Source: Pseudomonadota bacterium
GTDB taxonomy: Bacteria > Pseudomonadota > Alphaproteobacteria > Caulobacterales > Caulobacteraceae
Direction: 5' to 3'
Length of the DNA stretch: 64,000 nucleotides
Assembly (NCBI GenBank): GCA_023386645.1
Contig: JAEWJI010000058.1
Coordinates: 186,001 to 250,000 of the forward strand
Shown here: piece by piece, positions 1 through 7,397 of the stretch
Numbering within the stretch: position 1 is the stretch's first letter
Layout: each line of letters begins with the position of its first letter
The notes under the pieces: generated by a model
Seen by the model: only the letters and a program-made list of their open reading frames with translations
Told to the model about the DNA's origin: nothing
Databases searched by the model: none
Translations under genes and position numbers: made by a program

Positions 1-285
1 ATCCTCGACTACGACCCGGACATCGCCGTGCCGATCCGGGCGGCCGGGGCCAAGGCGCTGGTCCCCAACCTCTGGCCCTTCTTCCGCCGCCTGGCCAAGG
101 GCCGCCCGACCCTGCTGATCCGCGGCGCGACCTCGGACCTGCTGGGGCCGGACATCGCGGCGAAGATGCGCAAGGCGGCGCCGAAGATGGAGTTCGCCGA
201 AGTCCCAGGGGTGGGTCACGCGCCCATGCTGGACGAGCCCGAAGCCAAGGCCGCGATCTTCAGCTTCCTGAGAGACGTGCCGTAG
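1..285 (+). CDS. alpha/beta hydrolase, C-terminal part (cut by window start)
   Basis: The reading frame is open from the first base and stops at 283-285, so only the last 94 residues are present. The visible part has the usual end of an alpha/beta-hydrolase fold: a beta strand and acid region (TLLIRGATSDLL), then the catalytic histidine loop VPGVGHAPMLDEP, then a terminal helix. The substrate cannot be told because the nucleophile elbow lies outside the window. It is followed by an intergenic palindrome and the end of a convergent minus-strand operon. Confidence 0.8.
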   Translation: MLDYDPDIAVPIRAAGAKALVPNLWPFFRRLAKGRPTLLIRGATSDLLGPDIAAKMRKAAPKMEFAEVPGVGHAPMLDEPEAKAAIFSFLRDVP

Positions 286-310
286 GTCCCGTCTCCTCCC
301 TGTCCGCGCA

Positions 311-419
311 GCGGATGGGGAGGTGGATCGGGCGCGTCAGCGATCGAGACGGAGGGGCTCTTCCTTCCTTCGCGTAGCCAAGAGCCCCTCCACCACTTCG
401 TGATCCCCTCCCCATCCGC
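311..419. repeat. nested inverted repeat, intergenic palindromic element
   Basis: GCGGATGGGGAGG at 311-323 is exactly complementary to 407-419, and GGAGGGGCTCTT at 351-362 is exactly complementary to 380-391. The whole segment can fold into one long hairpin between two convergent genes. Its wording (AGCCCCTCCACCA and CCTCCCCATCCGC) resembles intergenic repeats that are frequent in Caulobacterales. It may serve as a two-way terminator or be a MITE-like remnant. Confidence 0.7.
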
Positions 420-436
420 GATGGGGAGGAGATGGC

Positions 437-661
437 TCACGCCTTACGCACGAACTCCGTCCTCAACACCAGCCCGCGCACCTTCTCGACGTTGGCCTCG
501 ATCTCGGCAGGGTCGTCGGTCAGGCGGATGTTCTTGACCAGGGTCCCGCGTTTCAGGGTCACGCCGCCCGATCCCTTGACTTTGAGGTCCTTGATCAGGG
601 TCACGCTGTCGCCGTCGGCCAGCCGGTTGCCGTTGGAGTCCTTGGTCGGTGCGTCGGTCAT
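437..661 (-). CDS. PhnA/YjdM-type small protein
   Basis: This 74-residue protein matches the C-terminal domain of the PhnA/YjdM family: a DSNGN-LADGDSV start, the IKDLKVKGSGG strand, a KRGT-VKNIRL core and an end in TEFVRKA. The zinc-ribbon half found in longer family members is absent, which is common for short versions. The family was named from phosphonate clusters but its biochemical role is unclear, and no phosphonate genes are nearby. It begins 9 bases after the stop of nadE on the same strand, so the two are probably co-transcribed. Confidence 0.8.
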   Translation of the reverse strand: MTDAPTKDSNGNRLADGDSVTLIKDLKVKGSGGVTLKRGTLVKNIRLTDDPAEIEANVEKVRGLVLRTEFVRKA

Positions 662-670
662 GGGGTGGCC

Positions 671-2728
671 TTAGGCGTCGGGCGTGTTCGCCTCAAGCTC
701 GTCCAGCCAGACCCGCGCGGTCGAGTCCGACGGCGCCCGCCAGTCGCCGCGCGGCGACAGCGAGCCGCCGGTGACGACCTTTGGCCCGTTGGGCACGGCG
801 GAACGCTTGAACTGGCTGGTCTGGAAGAAGCGGACCAGGAACTTCCGCAGCCAGTGCTTGATCGTCGGCAGGTCGTAGGCGACCCGCTCCGCCTCCGGCG
901 TATTGGCCGGCCACACCCCGCGCCCGGCGTCCCCGAACGCCTCCAGCGCCAGATAGGCGATCTTGGACGGCTTGAGCCCGAAACGCGTGGTGTAGAACAG
1001 GAAAAAGTCGTTGAGCGCATAGGGGCCGACCGTTCCCTCGGTCGACTGCAGCTTGCCGTCGTCGGACGGGACCAGCTCGGGCGAGATTTCCGTCTCCAGG
1101 ATCGAGCGCAAGGTCGGCGACGCCGCCTCGCCCACCACGTTCCGGTCCGCCACCCAGCGGATCAGGTGGCGCACCAGGGTCTTCGCTACCCCGCCGTTGA
1201 CGTTGTAGTGGCTCATGTGGTCGCCGACGCCGTAGGTGGCCCAGCCCAGGGCGAGCTCCGACAGGTCGCCGGTGCCCAGCACGAAGCCGCCGTTCTGGTT
1301 GGCCAGGCGGAACAGGTAGTCGGTCCTGAGGCCCGCCTGCACGTTCTCGAAGGTGATGTCATAGACCGGCTCGCCTCGTCCGTATGGGTGGCCGATGCCC
1401 TGCAGCATGGCGGTCGCGGCCGGGCGGATGTCGATCTCCTCGCCGGTGATGCCCAAGGCGTTCATCAGGGCCCAGGCGTTCGACTTGGTGCCCTCCGAGG
1501 TCGCGAAGCCGGGCATGGTGAAGCCCAGGATGCCGGTGCGGGGCAGGCCCAACCTGTCGAAGGCCCCGCAGGCGACCAGCAGCGCCAGGGTCGAATCCAG
1601 CCCGCCCGAGACGCCGATGACGATCCGCTGGCCGTTCGTCGACTTCAGCCGACGCATCAGCCCCTGCATCTGGATGTTGAAGGCCTCGTAGCAGTCCTGA
1701 TCCAGCCGCGCCGGATCGTCGGGCACGAAGGGGAAGCGGTCGAGCGAGCGGCGCAGAGGCCCGGCCGCCGCATCCTCCCGCGCCGCGAACGGCACGAGCT
1801 GGAAGCGGCTCTCGTCCAGTTCGGTCTTGGCGCAGTCGGCGAAGGTGGCGGTGCGCAGCCGCTCCAGCCCGATCCGCTCCACGTCCACGTCGGCGATGGT
1901 CAGGTGGCTGTCCATCGAGAAGCGATCGCCCGAGGCCAGGCATTCGCCCAGCACGTGCACCGTGGCCTGTCCGTCCCAGGCCAGGTCGGTGGTGCTCTCG
2001 CCCCAGCCCGAGGCGGTGAACACATAGGCGGCCATCGCCCGCGCCGACTGGCTGGAGCACAGCATGGCCCGGTTCTCGGCCTTGCCGATGACAATGTTGG
2101 AGGCCGAGAGGTTCAGCAGGATGCGCGCCCCGGCCAAGGCCTGGCGCGTCGAGGGCGGCAGCGGCGCCCAGTAGTCCTCGCAGATCTCGACCCCGAAGAC
2201 GAAACCCGGCCGGTTCTCGGCCTGGAAGATCAATCCCGTCCCGAACGGCGCCCACAACTCGCCGATGCGGATGTCGCTGGTGAACGGCGACAGGCCCGCC
2301 GCGGAAGCGAACCAGCGCTTCTCGTAATACTCGCGGTAGTTCGGCAGGTAGGTCTTGGGAACGACGCCCAGGATCGCGCCCTCGCCCAGCACCACGGCGC
2401 AGTTGTAGAGCCGGTCCCCGTCCCGGATCGGCGCCCCCACGGCCGCGATCACGCCGGCGTCCGCAGTCGCCTCGGCCAGCCGCGCGATCTGGCGCTCCAC
2501 CTCGTCCAGCAGGGCGCCCTGCATGACCAGGTCGTCGATGGCGTAGGCCGACAGGCTGAGCTCGGGGAAGACGATCAGGTCGCACCCCTCGTCCGCCGCC
2601 TGCCGGATCAGGGCGATATGCTCGTCGGCGTTGGCGACCGGATCGGCCGTGTGCACCACCGGCGTCGCGGCGGCCACGCGCACGAAGCCGTGGGTGGTGG
2701 GGGAATGGAACGCGCTCTTGGCCATCAT
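671..2728 (-). CDS. nadE: glutamine-dependent NAD+ synthase
   Basis: This is a two-domain enzyme of 685 residues that makes NAD+ from deamido-NAD+, ATP and glutamine in the cytoplasm. The N-terminal nitrilase-type glutaminase (about 15-290) shows the E56, K125 and C183 triad in FPELSLS, PKTYLP and VEICEDYW. The C-terminal synthetase (about 345-650) has the ATP pyrophosphatase P-loop SGGLDST at 374-380. The length fits the long glutaminase-fused NadE type (about 680 residues). An SD-like GGAAGAG precedes the start at 2728; the next codon is also ATG. A palindromic repeat lies upstream. Confidence 0.95.
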   Translation of the reverse strand: MMAKSAFHSPTTHGFVRVAAATPVVHTADPVANADEHIALIRQAADEGCDLIVFPELSLSAYAIDDLVMQGALLDEVERQIARLAEATADAGVIAAVGAPIRDGDRLYNCAVVLGEGAILGVVPKTYLPNYREYYEKRWFASAAGLSPFTSDIRIGELWAPFGTGLIFQAENRPGFVFGVEICEDYWAPLPPSTRQALAGARILLNLSASNIVIGKAENRAMLCSSQSARAMAAYVFTASGWGESTTDLAWDGQATVHVLGECLASGDRFSMDSHLTIADVDVERIGLERLRTATFADCAKTELDESRFQLVPFAAREDAAAGPLRRSLDRFPFVPDDPARLDQDCYEAFNIQMQGLMRRLKSTNGQRIVIGVSGGLDSTLALLVACGAFDRLGLPRTGILGFTMPGFATSEGTKSNAWALMNALGITGEEIDIRPAATAMLQGIGHPYGRGEPVYDITFENVQAGLRTDYLFRLANQNGGFVLGTGDLSELALGWATYGVGDHMSHYNVNGGVAKTLVRHLIRWVADRNVVGEAASPTLRSILETEISPELVPSDDGKLQSTEGTVGPYALNDFFLFYTTRFGLKPSKIAYLALEAFGDAGRGVWPANTPEAERVAYDLPTIKHWLRKFLVRFFQTSQFKRSAVPNGPKVVTGGSLSPRGDWRAPSDSTARVWLDELEANTPDA

Positions 2729-2733
2729 CTCTT

Positions 2734-2850
2734 CCGCTCATCCCCGCGAAGGCGGGGATCCAGGAGAACCGCAGGACGCGGGCCCGGGTCATAGATAACC
2801 GCAACGGTCGAACCTAAGAACTGGGTCCCCGCCTTCGCGGGGATGAGCGG
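2734..2850. repeat. MITE-like inverted repeat between nadE and ftsY
   Basis: The 27 bases at 2734-2760 are the reverse complement of 2824-2850 with one mismatch, and each arm is itself a hairpin built on CCCCGCGAAGGCGGGG. The arms are separated by about 63 bases. It lies between divergent genes and may form part of their 5' leaders. Such CCCGCGAAGGCGGG palindromes are widespread in alphaproteobacterial intergenic DNA. Confidence 0.75.
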
Positions 2851-2914
2851 AGGTTGAGCCGCCGCCCGCGCCTGAACAGTGGCGCATCGCGCGGCGGATG
2901 CGTAAAGCCCTCCC

Positions 2915-3850
2915 ATGACCGACGCGCCGAAGAAGGGCTGGCTCCAGCGGCTGAGCGAGGGCCTGTCCCGCTCCTCGAAGCAGATGACCGAACAGGTCGT
3001 CGGCGCCTTCGTGAAGGAGCCCCTGTCCGAAGCCGCGCTCGAGGGGCTGGAGGAGCATCTGCTCGAAAGCGACCTGGGGCCCGCCGCGACCGACCGCATC
3101 GTCGCCCGCTTCCGCGACCTGCGCTTCGGCGCTGGGGCTTCCGAGCGGGAAGTGAAGGAGGCCCTGGCTGAGGCCGTGGCCGCCGAATTGATCAACCACG
3201 AGGCCCGCTACGAACCCCTGGGCGGCGCCAAGCCGTTCGTCACCCTGTTCGTGGGCGTCAACGGCTCGGGCAAGACCACGACGCTGGGCAAGATCGCCGC
3301 CGACCTGACCGCGCGCGGGGCCAAGGTGATGATCGTCGCCGGCGACACCTTCCGCGCCGCCGCCCGCGAGCAGCTGAAGGTCTGGGCCGAGCGCTCCGGC
3401 GCCCATTTCGAGAGCCGCCGCGACGGCGCCGACGCCGCCGGCCTCGCCTTCGACGCCTACACCAAGGCCCGCGCCGAAGGCTTCGACGTCGTCCTGATCG
3501 ACACCGCCGGCCGGTTGCAGAACAAGTCCGCCCTGATGGACGAACTGCTGAAGATCGTGCGCGTGCTCAAGAAGATCGACCCCGACGCTCCGCACGAGAC
3601 CCTGCTGGTCCTCGACGCCACCGTCGGTCGCAACGCCCTGGCTCAGGAGCAGATCTTCGGCCGCACCGCCTATGTCTCCGGCATCGTCATGACCAAGCTG
3701 GACGGCACGGCGCGGGGCGGGGTGCTGGTGCCGGTGGCCCAGGCCTCGGACGCCCCCATCAAGCTGATCGGGGTGGGCGAGGGGATCGACGACCTGCAGC
3801 CCTTCGACGCCCGCGCCTTTTCCCGCTCCCTCGTGGGCCTGGAGGACTGA
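2915..3850 (+). CDS. ftsY: signal recognition particle receptor FtsY
   Basis: This SRP receptor GTPase docks SRP-ribosome complexes at the inner membrane for co-translational insertion. The 311-residue protein has the NG-domain arrangement: a four-helix N domain (about 20-95), P-loop GVNGSGKT at 114-121, DTFRAAA near 144-150, DTAGR at 196-200 and TKLDGTARGG near 261-270. The long acidic A domain of enteric FtsY is missing, as is usual in alphaproteobacteria. Only 2 bases separate it from ispZ, so the two form an operon. Confidence 0.96.
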   Translation: MTDAPKKGWLQRLSEGLSRSSKQMTEQVVGAFVKEPLSEAALEGLEEHLLESDLGPAATDRIVARFRDLRFGAGASEREVKEALAEAVAAELINHEARYEPLGGAKPFVTLFVGVNGSGKTTTLGKIAADLTARGAKVMIVAGDTFRAAAREQLKVWAERSGAHFESRRDGADAAGLAFDAYTKARAEGFDVVLIDTAGRLQNKSALMDELLKIVRVLKKIDPDAPHETLLVLDATVGRNALAQEQIFGRTAYVSGIVMTKLDGTARGGVLVPVAQASDAPIKLIGVGEGIDDLQPFDARAFSRSLVGLED

Positions 3851-3852
3851 CC

Positions 3853-4476
3853 ATGGCTGAAGTCGCCGCCAAGCCCTCCACCATCCGCCAGCTGGTCGAT
3901 TTCGGGGCCCTGGTCGCCTTCATGGCCGCCTATGCGGTCAACCGTTTCGCGCGGGGCCTGGATGGCCAGGAGGCCCTGGTCCAGGCGACCTGGGTCCTGG
4001 TCGGCGCCTCGGCCATCGCCCTGCTGGTCGGCTGGATCGTCGAGAAGCGACTGGCCCCCCTGCCGATGCTGGCCGGCGGTTTCGCCCTGGTGTTCGGGGT
4101 CCTGACTCTGGTCTTCCACGATCCCAGCCTGCTGAAGATCAAGCTGACGCTCCAGAACACCGTGCTGGCGGTGGTCCTGCTCGGCTCCCTGCCGCTCAGG
4201 AAGTATCCGTTCAAATATCTGCTCGGCGAGGCCTTTCAGCTGACCGAGGCGGGCTGGCGCGGCCTGACCCTGCGCTACGGCCTGTTCTTCGCCGCCGTGG
4301 CCCTGACCAACGAAATCATCTGGCGCACCCAGTCGGACGACGTCTGGGTCGGCTTCCGGGGCGGCCTCTGGATCGCCTCGGCGGCCTTCGGGATCTGGCA
4401 GGTCTTCTTCATCCTGAAGCATCGCCTGCCCGACGAAGAGCCGGTGACGCCCGAACCGGCCGACCCGGGCCTCTGA
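3853..4476 (+). CDS. ispZ: septation protein IspZ/YciB
   Basis: This 207-residue inner-membrane protein has about five to six hydrophobic segments and typical YciB/IspZ wording: LVDFGALVAFMAAYAV at the start, GLLTLVFHD-like VLTLVFHDPSLLKIK, and a TNEIIWR motif in the C-terminal half. The family is needed for normal envelope and septum behaviour, and its mechanism is not settled. It follows ftsY directly, an arrangement conserved in Caulobacterales. The last 15 residues form a charged cytoplasmic tail. Confidence 0.9.
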   Translation: MAEVAAKPSTIRQLVDFGALVAFMAAYAVNRFARGLDGQEALVQATWVLVGASAIALLVGWIVEKRLAPLPMLAGGFALVFGVLTLVFHDPSLLKIKLTLQNTVLAVVLLGSLPLRKYPFKYLLGEAFQLTEAGWRGLTLRYGLFFAAVALTNEIIWRTQSDDVWVGFRGGLWIASAAFGIWQVFFILKHRLPDEEPVTPEPADPGL

Positions 4477-4548
4477 CCGCCCGGCCTCCTGTCGTCAAAC
4501 CGTAAACCAGCCCTGCTAGCTCTGCCGTCGACACCGCAGGGGATAGCG

Positions 4549-5142
4549 ATGGTCAAGTCCGGCAAGCCGCCGAAGGGGTCAGGCCCGCTCGCGGCCTCCC
4601 CCAGCCATCTGATGCACCGGGCGCTTCAGCTGGCGCTCGACATCTATGCCGAGGAGACGGGCCCGGACGGCCCCACCCAGAGGCAGTTCGCGGTGCTGGA
4701 GGCGGTCTCGGCCCGCTCAGGCCTGACCCAGACCGACCTGGTCCGCGCCACCGGCATCGACCGCTCCACCCTGGCCGATCTCGTGGCCCGGATGACCGCC
4801 AAGGGCCTGCTTGAGCGCGAACGCTCGCCCGCCGACGCCCGGGCCATGGCGGTGCGCCTGTCGGCCGAGGGCGAGGCCATGCTCGAGGCCGCCCGCCCTC
4901 GCGTCGTGGCCGCCGACAAGCGGATCATGGCCCTGCTGCCCAAGGCCAAGCGCGAGGGGTTCCTGAGCCTGCTGTCGGACCTCGCGGCCACGGCCGACGC
5001 CGCCCCCGACCTGGCCAGACAGGAGGCCAAGGCCGCCAGGCGAGCCGCCAAGGAAGCCCGCAAGGCGGAGAAGGCGGCGAAGAAGGCCGCCGAGGGCAAG
5101 GTCAAGAAGCCGAAGAGGCCGAAGGTCGCGGAAGCGGCTTAA
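4549..5142 (+). CDS. MarR-family transcriptional regulator with lysine/alanine-rich tail
   Basis: Residues about 20-145 form a winged-helix MarR domain. The recognition-helix region reads LTQTDLVRATGIDRSTLADLV and the wing has ERSPADARAMAVRLS. From about residue 160 the protein continues as a highly basic A/K/R-rich tail (repeats like KAARRAAKEARKAEKAAKK), which may add non-specific DNA affinity. The ligand and targets are not visible. It stands alone, and a short hairpin follows the stop. Confidence 0.88.
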   Translation: MVKSGKPPKGSGPLAASPSHLMHRALQLALDIYAEETGPDGPTQRQFAVLEAVSARSGLTQTDLVRATGIDRSTLADLVARMTAKGLLERERSPADARAMAVRLSAEGEAMLEAARPRVVAADKRIMALLPKAKREGFLSLLSDLAATADAAPDLARQEAKAARRAAKEARKAEKAAKKAAEGKVKKPKRPKVAEAA

Positions 5143-5147
5143 GCCAC

Positions 5148-5167
5148 AGTCTCCCGGGTGGGAGACT
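5148..5167. terminator. hairpin between convergent genes
   Basis: AGTCTCCC at 5148-5155 pairs perfectly with 5160-5167 across a GGGT loop. It sits between the MarR stop and the stop of the convergent small gene and overlaps the latter's stop codon. No long U tract follows, so it is a likely but unproven two-way terminator. Confidence 0.55.
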
Positions 5168-5381
5168 AAACCCGGATATCCAGCAAGGCGCCCGGCCGCA
5201 TCGGGCGCTCGCGTTCGACGGGCGCCGTGGCGGGCCCCTGAGTGGAGGCGGGGGCCGCGGCCGGGGCCTCCACCTGTCCCATCGCCGCTCGGAAGAAGGC
5301 GGCCTGAGCCATCCGGGCGGCCTCCGGCGCGCGCGGCGCGGCGGGGGGAGCAAGCGGCAGGTCGGGGCGGATGGCGCTCAT
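5166..5381 (-). CDS. small conserved-looking hypothetical protein
   Basis: The 71-residue product has a proline/alanine-rich middle and an ordered end, RPMRPGALLDIRV. I do not recognise a domain. Support for it being real: it fills the space between the MarR gene and ccmG without overlap, its N-terminus (MSAIRPDLPLAPP) has normal composition, and no competing frame looks better. It could be translated from the same strand as the ccm genes but is read downstream of them, 33 bases after ccmG. Confidence 0.5.
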   Translation of the reverse strand: MSAIRPDLPLAPPAAPRAPEAARMAQAAFFRAAMGQVEAPAAAPASTQGPATAPVERERPMRPGALLDIRV

Positions 5382-5414
5382 CCGCCTAGGTTAACGAAAC
5401 CGGTCGAGAAACGG

Positions 5415-5981
5415 TTAACGGGGCGCCGCGGTGGGCGCTGGCCGGGGCGGCGCCTGCATGGACGCCACCAGCCGCTCGATCTCGGCGTCGTCCAGCAGCG
5501 GTCCGGAGACCTTGCCGGTCACCCGGCCCATGGCGTCGACCGCGAAGGTCTCGGGCACGCCCGATACGCCCAGGTCCAGCCCCGCCCGGCCCTCGGCGTC
5601 GACCAGGACCATGGCGTAGGGGTCGCCCAGCTCATCCAGGAAACGGGCCGTGGCCTCCGGCTCGTCCTTGTAGGCCACCCCCACCACCGCGATCCCGCGC
5701 GCCTTCAAATCCATCAGCTTGGGATGTTCGATCCGGCACGGGGCGCACCAGGAGGCGAACAGGTTGACGATCATCGGCCGGCCGACGCCGGCGGTCTTCA
5801 GATCCACCATCCGCGGACCCGCGACGCCGTCTTGCAGGATGGGCAGGACGGTCTCGGGTATGGCCTGGCCCACCATGGCGTCGGGCTTGTAGGCCGGGTC
5901 GCGCTTCAGCGACCAGCCGACGAAAAGGGCCGCCAGCGCCACGAGCACGACCAGGGGAACGATCGCCAGCCAGCGCTTCAC
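5415..5981 (-). CDS. ccmG: thiol:disulfide interchange protein CcmG/DsbE
   Basis: This membrane-anchored periplasmic thioredoxin reduces the apocytochrome c CXXCH cysteines before heme attachment. One N-terminal transmembrane helix (about 5-23) is followed by a thioredoxin fold with the active site FASWCAPCR (C79, C82). The 188-residue length is normal for the family. Its start overlaps the ccmD stop by 4 bases, so ccmC-ccmD-ccmG is one transcription unit. Confidence 0.93.
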   Translation of the reverse strand: MKRWLAIVPLVVLVALAALFVGWSLKRDPAYKPDAMVGQAIPETVLPILQDGVAGPRMVDLKTAGVGRPMIVNLFASWCAPCRIEHPKLMDLKARGIAVVGVAYKDEPEATARFLDELGDPYAMVLVDAEGRAGLDLGVSGVPETFAVDAMGRVTGKVSGPLLDDAEIERLVASMQAPPRPAPTAAPR

Positions 5982-6130
5982 GGCCGGTCACCCTCGAGCC
6001 GCCGCAGTTCGGCGCGCCAGCGCCGGCTGGCGGCCACGGCGCGCACGACCAGCCCACCCATCACAAGGGCGCTGATCCCCCAGGCGGGCCAGACGAAGGC
6101 GGCATAGGGGCTCATGTCCAGATCAATCAT
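5978..6130 (-). CDS. ccmD: heme exporter accessory protein CcmD
   Basis: This 50-residue protein has one transmembrane helix (about 9-31) and a basic cytoplasmic tail (RRWRAELRRLEGD), the standard make-up of CcmD, which helps release holo-CcmE from CcmC. It was found from its position between ccmC and ccmG: its ATG is 2 bases after the ccmC stop and its stop overlaps ccmG. Its small size means naming rests largely on context. Confidence 0.85.
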   Translation of the reverse strand: MIDLDMSPYAAFVWPAWGISALVMGGLVVRAVAASRRWRAELRRLEGDRP

Positions 6131-6132
6131 CC

Positions 6133-6852
6133 TCAGGCCTCCATCGCCCGGCGGGCCCGGATCGCCAGCACCCGCCGCCGCACGATCTCGGTGCGGATCG
6201 CCGTGGTCCAGAGCGCCAGGAACAGAAAACCATAGGCGGCCATCATCACCAGAAGCGGCCACAGGTATTCCGGCGCCAGGGCCGGCCCGTCGGCCCGCAG
6301 CAGCGAGGCCGGCTGGTGCAGTGTGTTCCACCAGTCGACCGAGAACTTCACGATCGGCAGGTTGACCAGTCCGACCAGCCCGAGCACGGCCGCCGCCCGC
6401 GCCGCGCGGGCCTCGTCGTCGATCGACGACCGCAGCGCCATGTAGCCGAGGTAGAACAGGAACAGCACCAGCACGGATGTCAGGCGCGCGTCCCACACCC
6501 ACCAGGTTCCCCACATCGGCTGGCCCCACAGGGAGCCGGTGACGAGGGCCAGCGCCGTGAGCGCCGCGCCTGGCAGGGCCGCCGCACGGGCCGCGGCGTC
6601 CGCCAGGGCGTGCCGGAACACCAGGGACATCAGGCTGCAGACGCCAAGCGCCAGATAGGCCATCAGCCCCATCGAGGCGGCCGGCACGTGCACGAACAGG
6701 ATCCGCACCGTGTCGCCCTGCTGATAGTCCTCCGGCGCCGCGAACGCCCCCCAGACGCCGACCCCGACCCCCACGGCCGCCGCCGCCCACAGCCAGGGCA
6801 GCAGGGGCCCTGTCCAGCGCAGGAAGCGGTCGGGATTGGCGAGGCCGAACAT
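6133..6852 (-). CDS. ccmC: heme exporter/heme-handling protein CcmC
   Basis: This 239-residue integral membrane protein has six hydrophobic segments and the tryptophan-rich heme-handling motif PMWGTWWVWDARLT between them. Conserved histidines flank the motif (FVHVPAA and TLHQPASL). It loads heme onto the chaperone CcmE in cytochrome c maturation system I. The ATG at 6852 gives the normal family N-terminus (MFGLANPDRF); longer upstream reading has no membrane or conserved sequence. ccmA and ccmB do not lie upstream here; the neighbour is a divergent lipoprotein gene. Confidence 0.93.
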   Translation of the reverse strand: MFGLANPDRFLRWTGPLLPWLWAAAAVGVGVGVWGAFAAPEDYQQGDTVRILFVHVPAASMGLMAYLALGVCSLMSLVFRHALADAAARAAALPGAALTALALVTGSLWGQPMWGTWWVWDARLTSVLVLFLFYLGYMALRSSIDDEARAARAAAVLGLVGLVNLPIVKFSVDWWNTLHQPASLLRADGPALAPEYLWPLLVMMAAYGFLFLALWTTAIRTEIVRRRVLAIRARRAMEA

Positions 6853-6913
6853 CGCGCGGGGCTTACGCGCCGCCCCGGAAAGGAGCAAGCTGGCGCCGGG
6901 CCGTCGACGTCGC

Positions 6914-6938
6914 GGAACATGCTTCGCGGCGGGCGGTT
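6914..6938 (+). promoter_or_regulatory. candidate EcfG/SigT promoter (GGAAC-N17-GTT)
   Basis: GGAAC at 6914-6918 and GTT at 6936-6938 are separated by 17 bases, exactly the alphaproteobacterial general-stress sigma pattern. The -10 element ends 27 bases before the lipoprotein start at 6966. A chance match is possible because about two are expected in a window of this size on both strands. Confidence 0.5.
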
Positions 6939-6965
6939 CAACAACGGCTCTCCTCCGCGAAAGGC

Positions 6966-7208
6966 ATGTCCATGCGCACGATCCTGTCCCTTTCCCTCGG
7001 CGTTGCGGTCCTGGCCGCCGCCGGTCTGTCCGCCTGCGCCAGCGGGCCTCCGGGCGAGAACAGCTATACCGCCCAGATGGACCGGCTGGAGGCCGACTGC
7101 CGGGCCCGCGGCGGCATCCTGACTCCGACCGGCGCAACCTCCGGTCGCCCGCAGCGGGACTACGCCTGTCAGATCACAGGCGGCGCCAGCCGCATCGACA
7201 ACGACTGA
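6966..7208 (+). CDS. small lipoprotein
   Basis: The 80-residue product has a lipoprotein signal peptide ending in the lipobox LSAC (Cys about 24) followed by a short, soluble, periplasmic segment with two further cysteines (DCRARGG and YACQI) that could form a disulfide. No named family is recognised. It is divergent from ccmC and has a possible SigT promoter 28 bases upstream, hinting at a stress role. ATG at 6972 is an alternative start. Confidence 0.75.
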   Translation: MSMRTILSLSLGVAVLAAAGLSACASGPPGENSYTAQMDRLEADCRARGGILTPTGATSGRPQRDYACQITGGASRIDND

Positions 7209-7397
7209 AGGCGCGGCGGACGGGGGATTGGCCTCTCTCAGAACCCGTCCGCCGAAGCGTCGCCATGAAGATGTCCCGCCCGTAATCTTGTGACGGCGAA
7301 GTAATGTAGATGACAGGGAAGTAACTGTCGGGCGCCGGAACCCGCTGATACCGAATCCTCATTGGCGGCGCGTCCGAGCCCGCCCCGGGGAATGATC

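Noticed and set aside
665..2794. 709-residue open frame antisense to nadE
   Set aside because: Its composition is that of a shadow frame in GC-rich DNA, and the opposite strand encodes a complete, motif-bearing NAD synthase.
7337..7361. GGAAC before the outer-membrane receptor gene as a SigT promoter
   Set aside because: No GTT occurs 16-18 bases downstream.
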